From the NCBI GenBank assembly GCA_021772595.1, contig JAJFLS010000393.1, forward strand, positions 1 to 17,973: a DNA stretch of 17,973 bases, in the 5' to 3' direction. Under the pieces are notes generated by a model. It saw only the letters and a list, made by a program, of their open reading frames with translations. It was not told where the DNA came from and did not search any database. The DNA comes from Opitutales bacterium (GTDB lineage: Bacteria > Verrucomicrobiota > Verrucomicrobiia > Opitutales > Opitutaceae). A program made the position numbers and the translations under genes. Shown one piece after another: positions 1 to 7,015 of the stretch (positions are counted from its first letter, which is position 1; every line of letters starts with the position of its first letter).

Positions 1-1
1 C

Positions 2-1504
2 GAGGAATTGGCGGCGGAGCAAGATGCTTGGGGAATTTATCTCAAAAAGCGGGGCATCGAGCGCGGCGCTAGGGTGTTGCTGGTGGCGCGTCCGGGCTTG
101 CCGCTGATCGCTCTTAGCTTCGCGTTGTTCAAGATCGGTGCAGTTCCGATTGTGATCGATCCCGGAATGGGCGTGTCGAGTTTCCTGAACTGTGTTCGCC
201 GCTCCAAGCCGGACGCGTTGGTGGGCATTTCGTTGGCGATCTGGTTCGGCCGAGTGTTTCGGCGGGCCTTCAAGACGGTTCGAACGCGGGTCAAAGTCGG
301 CGGCCCGCTCTCGCGGGCTCCGCTTCCGGAAATGGGCGTGCGTCTCCAGGCGGCGTCGACGGCCCAAGACGATTTGGCGGCGATTCTTTTTACCTCGGGC
401 TCGACGGGTATGCCAAAGGGGGTCTGTTACGAGCACGGAATGTTCGAGGCACAAGTGGAGGCGATTCGAGCTCAATACGGGATCGAGCCGGGAGAAGTGG
501 ATCTGCCGATGCTGCCGATCTTCGCTCTGTTCAATCCGGCCTTGGGGATGACGACGGTCGTGCCGGAGATCAATCCGAGCAAGCCGGCGACTGTCGATCC
601 GGCGAAAATCGTCCAGGCGATCGTCCAATGCAATGTGACGAATTCTTTCGGTTCGCCGGTGCTGTGGAAGAAAATCGCGGCCCACTGCGAGGCGAGCGGG
701 ACGCGCTTGCCGAGCTTGAAGCGAATCCTGATGGCGGGAGCGTCGGCCCCGCCGGAGCTGATGCGGCAATTTCAGAAAATCCTCGATGGGGGGCACGCTC
801 ATTCGCCGTATGGGGCGACCGAGGCATTGCCGGTTTCATCGATAGACGATCAGGAGATCCTAGGGGAAGCGGCCGAGTTGACGGCTCAAGGAATGGGGAC
901 TTGCGTGGGTCAGGCATTGCCCGGGGTCGAAGCGCGGATTCTTGCCGCGAGCGATGAGCCTTTGGAAGCGGCGGCTCTGGAGGCTCCGCTCAAACAGGGC
1001 GAGATTGGCGAGATCGTGGCCACGGGGCCGAGCGTGACCAAGGAATACGATTCTCTGCCGGACGCGACGCGGCGCGCCAAGATCGTGTCGAACGGGCGGA
1101 CTTGGCATCGCATGGGCGATCTGGGCTATTTCGATGCGAGCGGTCGCCTTTGGTTTTGCGGGCGGAAGGTGGAGCGGGTCGAAATTGGGGAGAAAGTCTA
1201 CTACACGGATTGTTGCGAAGGCGTTTTCAATCGTCTGCCGGAGGTCTTTCGGACGGCCTTGATAGGGTTGCGTCGCGGTGGAAAAACGTTTCCGGCGATC
1301 GTGGTGGAACCGATCAAAGGCGCGTTTCCGAAAACGGAAAGGGAACGATTCCTATTTATCGAGGGTCTCGTGAAAGCGGGAGCCGAAATGGTGGCGACGC
1401 GTGATATCGAGCATTTCTTTTTCGAGAAATCGTTTCCGGTGGACGTGAGGCACAATGCCAAGATTCACCGTTTGGCGTTGGCCAAGCGATTTAGCGAGAA
1501 GTGA
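2..1504 (+). CDS. oleC: OleC-like AMP-dependent synthetase (beta-lactone synthetase), 5' partial
   Basis: This is an adenylate-forming enzyme of the acyl-CoA synthetase/luciferase fold. The frame is open to the left edge, so the true start lies outside the window; the TTG at 8 is only the first start-like codon and the missing N-terminus is probably a few dozen residues. Counting from that TTG, the ATP-binding P-loop FTSGSTGMPKG is at about residues 128-138, YGATEALP is near 268, the GDLGYFDASGRLWFCGRK segment precedes the hinge, and the C-terminal NAKIHRLAL carries the expected catalytic lysine. The wording around the motifs resembles OleC, which turns beta-hydroxy acids into beta-lactones in long-chain olefin biosynthesis, rather than a CoA ligase. 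That is family knowledge plus recognition, not proof; oleA, oleB and oleD are not visible and would be expected upstream. The FIST gene follows after 34 nt on the same strand. Confidence 0.82.
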   Translation, partial: EELAAEQDAWGIYLKKRGIERGARVLLVARPGLPLIALSFALFKIGAVPIVIDPGMGVSSFLNCVRRSKPDALVGISLAIWFGRVFRRAFKTVRTRVKVGGPLSRAPLPEMGVRLQAASTAQDDLAAILFTSGSTGMPKGVCYEHGMFEAQVEAIRAQYGIEPGEVDLPMLPIFALFNPALGMTTVVPEINPSKPATVDPAKIVQAIVQCNVTNSFGSPVLWKKIAAHCEASGTRLPSLKRILMAGASAPPELMRQFQKILDGGHAHSPYGATEALPVSSIDDQEILGEAAELTAQGMGTCVGQALPGVEARILAASDEPLEAAALEAPLKQGEIGEIVATGPSVTKEYDSLPDATRRAKIVSNGRTWHRMGDLGYFDASGRLWFCGRKVERVEIGEKVYYTDCCEGVFNRLPEVFRTALIGLRRGGKTFPAIVVEPIKGAFPKTERERFLFIEGLVKAGAEMVATRDIEHFFFEKSFPVDVRHNAKIHRLALAKRFSEK

Positions 1505-1538
1505 GGCCCGAAATCTGGATACAACGGCGACGGACAAG

Positions 1539-2738
1539 ATGAGCGAGGAACCTCCATACAGTGTAGCGGCCCGGTGGAACGAGTCGTGGGATCTCATGAA
1601 ATTCAAATCATGGGCGCTGAAAGTGCGTCGCCAGATCTTGCCGCGTGAAGTGATGTTGGGAATTGTGTTCATTTCTTCCGAGTGGATCGACCATGCCGAG
1701 GAGGTTGTGGATGTCTTGAGAAATTCGGTGGGAATTTCCGTGCTCGCCGGGTGCGTTTCAAATGGAGTGATCGCCAACGATGTGGAGTACGAGGGCAAGG
1801 GCGGCGTCGCGCTGGGGCTGTTCAATCTTCCTGGGGCGTGGCTGGTCGATTTGGGATTTTCGGCGGGCATGACGAACGACGCGATCGCGGAGGACAAGCC
1901 GGGATATTGGAAACGGCGCGTCGATCCGGGAAGCGAGGGGATTAATAGCTGGCTTGTACTCGCGGAGCCATTACACGTGAATGTGGAAGCGTGGATTTCG
2001 ACCTGGGAGCGGGATTTTCCAGAGACGCCTCTATACGGTGGGCTCGCTCATTTCGATCGGAATGAGAAGAGCGCGGTTATTTGGAACGACGCTCTGATGC
2101 CTGATGGCGGGGTCGCGATCGGCGTCGGAGGCGGCGTGAAACTTGCCGGAATCACCGCGCAGGGATGTACGCCGATTGGCGAAGCATGGACGGTCACGAA
2201 GTCCAAGGGGAACGTGCTTGAGCGCATTGGAAATCGGCCGGCGTTCCAGATTTTGGATGAGACGTTCAAGGGGATTAGCGAAGAGATGCGGCTGCGCAGC
2301 CGTGGCAATATCTTCGTTGGCTTGGCGGTGGATGAATATTTGGAGACCTTCAGGCGAGGGGATTTTCTCGTTCGAAACATGCTCGCCGCCGATCCTAACA
2401 CGGGGTCGCTTGCGGTGGGGGCGATTCCTAGGGTTGGGCAGTCGATGCAGTTTCAGATTCGCGACGCGGAAGGGGCGAGCGTGGAGCTGAAGGAGCTCGT
2501 GAATCAATGTCGCGAGGAGTTGGTCGGCAAGCGCATTTTCGGAGCTTGCTTGAGCAATTGCTCGGGCCGCGGCGCGGGGCTGTTCGGGGAGGATCACCAC
2601 GATGCGAGGGCGATCTACGAGTTGCTGCGTCCGCAGGGATTGGTCGGCTTTTTCGGAAACGGGGAGTTCGGTCCCGTAGGCGGGCGGAACTTCGTCCACG
2701 GCTACACTTCGTCGGTCGCGGTATTCACGGAACTGTGA
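1539..2738 (+). CDS. FIST-domain signal transduction protein
   Basis: FIST N and C domains form a predicted small-ligand (possibly amino-acid) sensor module, here as a stand-alone soluble protein of 399 residues. The N-terminal half carries the FIST_N pattern: a hydrophobic strand LGIVFISSEW, then LAGCVSNGVIANDVEYEG and a VALGLFNLPGAW strand. The C-terminal half (from about residue 235) shows the FIST_C pattern ending in the GRGAGLFGE...DARAIYELL segment and the GFFGNGEFGPVGGRNFVHGYT motif, then SVAVF near the end. The reading frame extends upstream to an ATG at 1455 inside oleC, but family similarity starts around YSVAARW, so ATG 1539 is preferred; ATG 1596 is another option. No strong Shine-Dalgarno precedes any of these. 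No signal peptide or membrane segment is seen. Probably co-transcribed with oleC; a functional link between the two is not established. Confidence 0.85.
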   Translation: MSEEPPYSVAARWNESWDLMKFKSWALKVRRQILPREVMLGIVFISSEWIDHAEEVVDVLRNSVGISVLAGCVSNGVIANDVEYEGKGGVALGLFNLPGAWLVDLGFSAGMTNDAIAEDKPGYWKRRVDPGSEGINSWLVLAEPLHVNVEAWISTWERDFPETPLYGGLAHFDRNEKSAVIWNDALMPDGGVAIGVGGGVKLAGITAQGCTPIGEAWTVTKSKGNVLERIGNRPAFQILDETFKGISEEMRLRSRGNIFVGLAVDEYLETFRRGDFLVRNMLAADPNTGSLAVGAIPRVGQSMQFQIRDAEGASVELKELVNQCREELVGKRIFGACLSNCSGRGAGLFGEDHHDARAIYELLRPQGLVGFFGNGEFGPVGGRNFVHGYTSSVAVFTEL

Positions 2739-2754
2739 CGCGGGGGGATTTGGG

Positions 2755-2790
2755 GATTAAGACGAAGACGAAGATTAAGACGAGGACGAG
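2755..2790. repeat. 18-bp tandem repeat, two copies
   Basis: Two adjacent 18-bp units, GATTAAGACGAAGACGAA (2755-2772) and GATTAAGACGAGGACGAG (2773-2790), differ at two positions. Each unit is itself built from GA-rich GACGA(A/G) steps. The array fills most of the 61-bp gap between two convergent gene ends. No stem-loop with a T-run is visible here, so its role is unknown; slippage-prone filler is the simplest reading. Confidence 0.7.
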
Positions 2791-2799
2791 AGACGACCG

Positions 2800-3513
2800 C
2801 TATTCGGTCATCTGGATCGGTCGTATCATGGAGACGTAGATCGGCTTGCCGTCGATGACGATGGGATTGTATTGCATGCTGGCGACGGCGCTGAGCGCGG
2901 CGTGTTCGAAGCCCGGTGTCGTGATCGAAATTATGCGCGGATTGAGCACCTCGCCCGTGGGGGAGATGACGTACTCCACATTCACGGAGGCGGATTGTCC
3001 GGTGCCTCGGAGTTCTTCCGGATAGAAGTTGGAGAAGGCGGGAACGAAGCTTGGGAGCGGGTCCTTATCAAGCTCCGACGATGGAGTGATGGGAATGTCG
3101 AGTTCGACGAAAAGCGGACGTCCGAATTCGATGTTCATTTTGTGCTCGAGCGCGATTTGGAAAACGAATGGCAGCTTGACCTTGATCTCGATGGGAACGG
3201 TGTTCCGGGTGGCGGGCTCGAAAACCCACTCCGAAGCGGCTAACATCGCTGCGAGCCCGAATTCTTCGTTGGTCGCGCTTTCAATTTCGGGGTCCACGGC
3301 GTTGCCGAAGCGGTCAACGGTCACGATCACCACCGCGGCGCCTTCAATCGCTTTCTCGTAGTACGCCTGCGGGTGTTTTGGAGAGACTTTGTAGACGGGG
3401 ACGGGCGGGAGGACCACTTCTTCAGCGGCGGCATCCCCGGCAGTTTGGGAGAGGCACGGTATTGCCGCGGCGCAAAGCGTTGCGGTGGCTGCAAGTATTC
3501 TCCAGAGTTTCAT
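2800..3513 (-). CDS. Secreted protein with two TonB C-terminal-like domains
   Basis: A 237-residue protein with a signal peptide (MKLWRILAATATLCAAAIPCLSQ...), probably cleaved near residues 23-29. The lipobox is poor (Pro precedes the Cys), so a lipoprotein is unlikely. Residues about 35-118 form one TonB_C-like unit: P.YPQAYYEKAIEG-type opening, VVIVTVDRFGNAVDPEIESAT, then a helix and WVFEPA. Residues about 150-235 form a second: YPEELRGTGQSASVNVEYVISPTGEV, AALSAVASMQYNPIVIDGKP. Classical TonB has an N-terminal anchor, a proline-rich spacer and one such domain. Here the proline spacer is absent and the domain is duplicated, so an ordinary energy-transducing role is doubtful unless the signal sequence stays uncleaved. 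Start ATG at 3513. The Smr gene is divergent across 116 bp. Confidence 0.75.
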   Translation of the reverse strand: MKLWRILAATATLCAAAIPCLSQTAGDAAAEEVVLPPVPVYKVSPKHPQAYYEKAIEGAAVVIVTVDRFGNAVDPEIESATNEEFGLAAMLAASEWVFEPATRNTVPIEIKVKLPFVFQIALEHKMNIEFGRPLFVELDIPITPSSELDKDPLPSFVPAFSNFYPEELRGTGQSASVNVEYVISPTGEVLNPRIISITTPGFEHAALSAVASMQYNPIVIDGKPIYVSMIRPIQMTE

Positions 3514-3629
3514 GAATTGACCGAGTAATGCGCGTTTCCAATTAGCTAGCGATTCCTAACTTAATCGCGTATCTTGTAATTCGACCGTTTTTCGCCCGAT
3601 TTGAGAGGAAACCACTGCTGCAATTGACT

Positions 3630-3902
3630 ATGGAAGAGCCCGACCCGATAGAGATTCCAATAAATGGGGAGCTGGATTTGCACACTTTTCGACCGTCGGA
3701 CGTCAAGTACCTGCTGGAGGACTACTTCGAAGCCTGCTTGGAGAAGGGCATCAAGCGAGTCAGGGTGATTCACGGCAAGGGGATCGGCACGCTTCGCGAA
3801 ACGGTGCACGCGAACCTGCGGAAATCGGACCGCGTCAAGGAGTTCCGCCTAGGGGACGAGAGTTCGGGAAGCTGGGGAGCGACCGTGGTTATCCTGAAGT
3901 GA
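3630..3902 (+). CDS. Stand-alone Smr-domain protein
   Basis: A 90-residue protein that is essentially one Smr (small MutS-related) domain. It shows the LDLH signature (ELDLHTFRPSDV), an amphipathic helix, then RVRVIHGKGIGTLRETV, which carries the HGKG motif of the family, and a C-terminal strand ATVVILK. Smr domains act as nucleic-acid nicking or ribosome-rescue nucleases in several bacteria; short single-domain forms are less well characterised, so the substrate is unknown. ATG 3630 is preferred over the in-frame TTG at 3624. A purine-rich AGAGGAAA at 3604-3611 lies rather far upstream for a good ribosome-binding site. The gene stops 21 nt before the convergent response-regulator stop. Confidence 0.85.
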   Translation: MEEPDPIEIPINGELDLHTFRPSDVKYLLEDYFEACLEKGIKRVRVIHGKGIGTLRETVHANLRKSDRVKEFRLGDESSGSWGATVVILK

Positions 3903-3923
3903 CGGGAAGCGCTACGGGGCGCT

Positions 3924-4532
3924 TTACGACTTAAGCGGGTCCTTTTCTTTGAGCGCTTTCTTGTACGCCTCCATTTGAGGGCGAACATGCGTTTCGAGAC
4001 AGGGAGGGCAGATGGAATGCGTGAAATCCGCGCCAGTGCGTTCGTTCACATACTGCTCCACTTGCTCCCAGAGATCGTCGTCGTTGCGCACCTTCTTGCA
4101 GTAGGAGCAAATGGGGATCAAACTCTCCAGAGTTTTGACCTGTTGGTTGAAATTGAGGATGCGCTCGGCGACGCGAAGCCGGTTCCAGATCTCTTCGGAT
4201 CCGATCGGCTTCTTGAGAAAATCGTCCACTCCCGCCTGGATTGCCTGCTCGAGATTGGAGCGCGATCGACGTTGGGCGGTTACCAGAATGAAGTAGGTGT
4301 ACGAGGAACTGCTCTTTCTGCGCAACTCGTGGCAAAGCTCGAGGCCATCGAGGCCGGGCATCTTCCAGTCGCTGATCACGATCTGCGGGTGCTCCAGCTT
4401 AAATGCGCTCCAAGCGTCGTCCCCGTTTTCGTAGGACATGACTTGGTAGCCTAGCAAGCTAGTGAGATTTTCGAGGAGACGGCGTGTGGTCGAGTCGTCC
4501 TCGACGATATGTACTTTGGGTTTAGAATCCAT
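3924..4532 (-). CDS. Response regulator with a four-cysteine C-terminal tail
   Basis: A 202-residue protein. Residues 5-125 form a complete receiver domain: acidic pair D12-D13 (VEDDS), phosphoacceptor D55 (ISDWKMPGLDG), T85 (LVTAQ) and K108 (LKKP). After a short helix comes a conserved tail, IPICSYCKKVRNDDDLWEQ to SICPPCLE, with cysteine pairs C142/C145 and C175/C178 spaced as in a zinc-binding fold. This tail recurs after PAS, receiver and GGDEF modules in many bacteria and its function is not established as far as I know. There is no DNA-binding or enzymatic output domain, so signalling is probably by protein contact. No histidine kinase is adjacent; the hybrid kinase at 12172 is far away. 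The gene is divergent from the DtxR-family regulator. No Shine-Dalgarno is evident before ATG 4532. Confidence 0.88.
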   Translation of the reverse strand: MDSKPKVHIVEDDSTTRRLLENLTSLLGYQVMSYENGDDAWSAFKLEHPQIVISDWKMPGLDGLELCHELRRKSSSSYTYFILVTAQRRSRSNLEQAIQAGVDDFLKKPIGSEEIWNRLRVAERILNFNQQVKTLESLIPICSYCKKVRNDDDLWEQVEQYVNERTGADFTHSICPPCLETHVRPQMEAYKKALKEKDPLKS

Positions 4533-4748
4533 GGAGTCTGAAGTAACATCGGCGCGATTACCGAAGGTTGAAAGTCGTCGTAACGCATGCTCGGGATTTA
4601 CAAATGATTGACGGAGTTCGCTGGAGTTGGACTCAGAGCCTCTTGGGGGTGGTTAGAAGACTGGCCCTAGAGGGCTTTGCCGGTTTTTCGGATAAATGCT
4701 TTTCATCGCTCGCTAATTCCGACACGAATATCGGATCGCGACGCGGCC

Positions 4749-5417
4749 ATGGCAACCAGCACCGTAGAAAATTACATCAAGCAAATCTACGCCCTGCAAT
4801 TCGAGCAGGGCGAAGGCGGCAACGTGGCGATGGGAGACCTGGCCGCATCGCTGGGCGTGACGCCCGGAACGGCGACCTCGATGGTGAAGTCGCTCGCGAA
4901 ATCCGGCCATTTGGACTACGTGCCGCGTGTGGGAGTGAAGCTGTCCGAAAGCGGCGAGCGACTGGCCCTGCACGTCTTGAGACGGCATCGACTTGTGGAG
5001 CTGTTTCTGGTGGAGACTTTGGGGATGGAGTGGCACGAGATCCACGAGGAGGCGGAGACGCTGGAGCATGCAATTTCCGACCGCGTTCTTGAGCGAATCG
5101 ACGTCTTGCTCGGAAACCCGGAAGTGGACCCCCACGGGGACTCGATCCCTTCGGCCACGGGCTCGATGGCGAAACGGGACCTCACCCCGCTCGATCAATG
5201 CGAACAAGGCCAGAACGTCACGATCAGCCGGATCGAAGATCAAGAGGAAGGCTTTCTCCAATATCTCGAGTCCAACAAGTTGACGCCTGGGAAGGACATC
5301 ACCGTCACCCGTCGCGATGGCCAGGCGGGCATCGTTTCGGTCCAGTTTTCGGATGGCAACCAGTGCAGCATGGGGTTTCCCGCCGCGCGAAAGATACAGG
5401 TGGAACTCTGTGGGTGA
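4749..5417 (+). CDS. DtxR/MntR-family metal-dependent transcriptional regulator
   Basis: A 222-residue three-domain regulator. A winged helix-turn-helix at 1-66 (STVENYIKQIYAL; LAASLGVTPGTATSMVKSL) is followed by a dimerisation and metal-binding helix set at 67-140 (HRLVELFLVETLGM, IHEEAETLEHAISD) and a C-terminal FeoA/SH3-like domain at about 170-222. Candidate metal ligands are H80, E103, E106 and H107. E103 sits where DtxR/IdeR has Cys102 and MntR has a Glu, which points towards manganese rather than iron sensing; N8 replaces the Asp8/Met10 ligand of MntR/DtxR. Such proteins repress metal uptake or activate efflux when metal-loaded. ATG 4749 is chosen because similarity begins there, although the frame is open upstream and no Shine-Dalgarno is clear. 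No metal transporter is in the window; rmuC overlaps the end by 8 nt. Confidence 0.88.
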   Translation: MATSTVENYIKQIYALQFEQGEGGNVAMGDLAASLGVTPGTATSMVKSLAKSGHLDYVPRVGVKLSESGERLALHVLRRHRLVELFLVETLGMEWHEIHEEAETLEHAISDRVLERIDVLLGNPEVDPHGDSIPSATGSMAKRDLTPLDQCEQGQNVTISRIEDQEEGFLQYLESNKLTPGKDITVTRRDGQAGIVSVQFSDGNQCSMGFPAARKIQVELCG

Positions 5418-6771
5418 CGCGCTGGGAGAGTTCGTTTGGCCAGTCGCGGGAGCTGTTGGCTTTGTCATCGCTTGGGCTATACAGCGCTTTCGGCTGAAAG
5501 ATAGCGGCGCTCCCTCCGAAGCGGAAGTCGAAGAACGAGCGCGAGAGAGAGCGGAGGAAGCGGAAGAGATCGCGCGCTTGATGGAAAGAACGCGAGGCCT
5601 CGACGAATCGCTCTCGCAGTCGCGAGAGGAGTTGGAGACGCTCCGCCGGGAGAATACCGGTTTGCATGGCAAGCTCGCCGCTGCGGACGAGCGAACCGAA
5701 AGCCAGGAGAAGAGGCTCGCCGAACAAAAGGAAGAGCTCCTGAGTATTCAGAAAAAACTGACCGCGGAGTTCGAGAATCTCGCAAATCGCGTTTTGGAGG
5801 AGAAAAGCAAGAAGTTCGTCGTCCAGAACAAGGAGAGCCTCGACAAGCTGCTCGGCCCGCTTGGCGAGCGCCTAAAGGACTTTCGGGAACGCGTGGACAA
5901 GGCCCACGAGGAAGGCTTGAAGGATCGCGCCGCGCTCAACGAGCAACTCAAGAATCTGCACACGCTCAATCGTCAAATGTCGGACGAGGCCCAGAATTTG
6001 ACGACCGCCTTGAAAGGCCAAACCAAGGCTCAAGGGAATTGGGGAGAGATGATTCTCGAGCGTGTATTGGAAAAGTCGGGACTCGTGGCCGGACAGGAAT
6101 ACGAGGTGCAAGCGAGCTTGACGAACGATGACGGGCAGCGATTCCAGCCAGACGTTTTGATCAATCTGCCCGAGAGCAAGCATCTCGTGGTGGACGCAAA
6201 AGTTAGCCTAATCTCCTACGAGCGCTGCGTGAACGGCGAAGACGCGGCGGCGTCCGAGAAGAATCTCAAGGAACACGTCGCGAGCGTCCGCTCGCATGTG
6301 AGCGACTTGAGCAAGAAAAGCTACGAGTCGCTGTACGGGATCAATTCGCCGGACTTCGTTCTCATGTTCATCCCCGTCGAGCCCGCGTTCACTTTGGCGA
6401 TGCAGGCGGACGACTCTCTCTTCGATCACGCATTCCGGCAAGGCGTGGTAATCGTCACGCCATCGACCTTGCTTGCGACGCTTCGGACGGTCGCGAACAT
6501 CTGGAGACAGGAGAAGCAGACGCGCAACGTGCTCGAAATAGCCCGTCGCAGCGGAGCTCTGTACGACAAGTTCGTGGGCTTCTATGCGGACATGGAGGAT
6601 ATTGGGAAAAAGATCGGCAAAAGCCAGGAGGTCTACGACGCGGCGATGAACAAGCTGAAGACCGGCAAAGGAAATCTCGTGAGAAACGTCGAGGAAATCA
6701 AAATCCTCGGCGCGAAAGCCAAGAAGTCGCTTCCCCAAGACGCGGTTGAAGATTCGCTCCTGGAGGAGTAG
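5410..6771 (+). CDS. rmuC: DNA recombination protein RmuC
   Basis: RmuC is a membrane-tethered, nuclease-fold protein that in E. coli limits recombination between inverted repeats. The N-terminus has one membrane segment (FVWPVAGAVGFVIAWAI, about residues 8-24), followed by a long charged coiled coil (about 35-210) rich in Glu, Arg and Lys. The conserved RmuC domain follows (about 200-425), with GNWGEMILERVLE, RFQPDVLINLPE, LVVDAKVSL and DFVLMFIPVEPAF. The VDAK and E...D positions fit a PD-(D/E)xK-type core. The GTG start at 5410 is chosen because AGGTGGA lies about 8 nt upstream and it overlaps the regulator's stop by 8 nt, suggesting translational coupling; the same frame is open further left to 5317. 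Length 453 aa is typical for the family. Confidence 0.93.
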   Translation: MGDALGEFVWPVAGAVGFVIAWAIQRFRLKDSGAPSEAEVEERARERAEEAEEIARLMERTRGLDESLSQSREELETLRRENTGLHGKLAAADERTESQEKRLAEQKEELLSIQKKLTAEFENLANRVLEEKSKKFVVQNKESLDKLLGPLGERLKDFRERVDKAHEEGLKDRAALNEQLKNLHTLNRQMSDEAQNLTTALKGQTKAQGNWGEMILERVLEKSGLVAGQEYEVQASLTNDDGQRFQPDVLINLPESKHLVVDAKVSLISYERCVNGEDAAASEKNLKEHVASVRSHVSDLSKKSYESLYGINSPDFVLMFIPVEPAFTLAMQADDSLFDHAFRQGVVIVTPSTLLATLRTVANIWRQEKQTRNVLEIARRSGALYDKFVGFYADMEDIGKKIGKSQEVYDAAMNKLKTGKGNLVRNVEEIKILGAKAKKSLPQDAVEDSLLEE

Positions 6772-6790
6772 AGCGAGCGGCGTTTCCAAA

Positions 6791-6865
6791 TGTAGGAGCC
6801 TGCTTGCAGGCGATTGGTTTCCCTTGGCAATGGCGACGAAAATCGCCTGCAAGCAGGCTCCTACA
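6791..6865. repeat. REPIN-like perfect inverted repeat (core type 1)
   Basis: Two 25-bp arms, 6791-6815 and 6841-6865, are exact reverse complements separated by 25 bp. Each arm is itself REP-like: flank GTAGGA, self-complementary core GCCTGC-TT-GCAGGC, flank GAT. Two REP units in inverted orientation make a REPIN, a class of elements mobilised in other bacteria by RAYT (REP-associated tyrosine) transposases; no RAYT gene is in the window. The flank design is reminiscent of Pseudomonas REPs as I remember them. It lies between rmuC and map on the same strand and could fold into a long hairpin in the transcript, but there is no T-run for classical termination. Confidence 0.85.
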
Positions 6866-7015
6866 CTCGGCGAATCAAAGCGGGCTTCATCGGTCGCTCC
6901 CATGTCAAAGCCCGGGCGAATTCCGGAAATTTCAGTCATTGGGCGAGATTTTATTGAAATTCGGTTTCGATGACTATTGTTGGTAGCGAGCATACCGATT
7001 GATAGTGAGGGCATT

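Noticed and set aside
2031..2699. 222-codon open frame on the minus strand
   Set aside because: Antisense to the FIST protein and without family features.
3907..3924. AAGCGC / GCGCTT stem between the convergent Smr and response-regulator genes
   Set aside because: Only 6 bp with a 6-nt loop and no T-run on either side; too weak to call a terminator.
4608..4640. TTGACG as a -35 box for the metal regulator
   Set aside because: No acceptable -10 element at 16-18 bp spacing.
4718..4735. TCCGA-N8-TCGGA inverted repeat before the metal regulator as a possible autoregulatory operator
   Set aside because: Five-base arms with an 8-base gap do not match known DtxR or MntR boxes, and similar short pairs occur by chance.
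4713..5672. 319-codon open frame on the minus strand
   Set aside because: It is antisense to the well-supported metal regulator and the start of rmuC, matches no family, and is low in complexity; long antisense frames are expected in GC-rich coding DNA.
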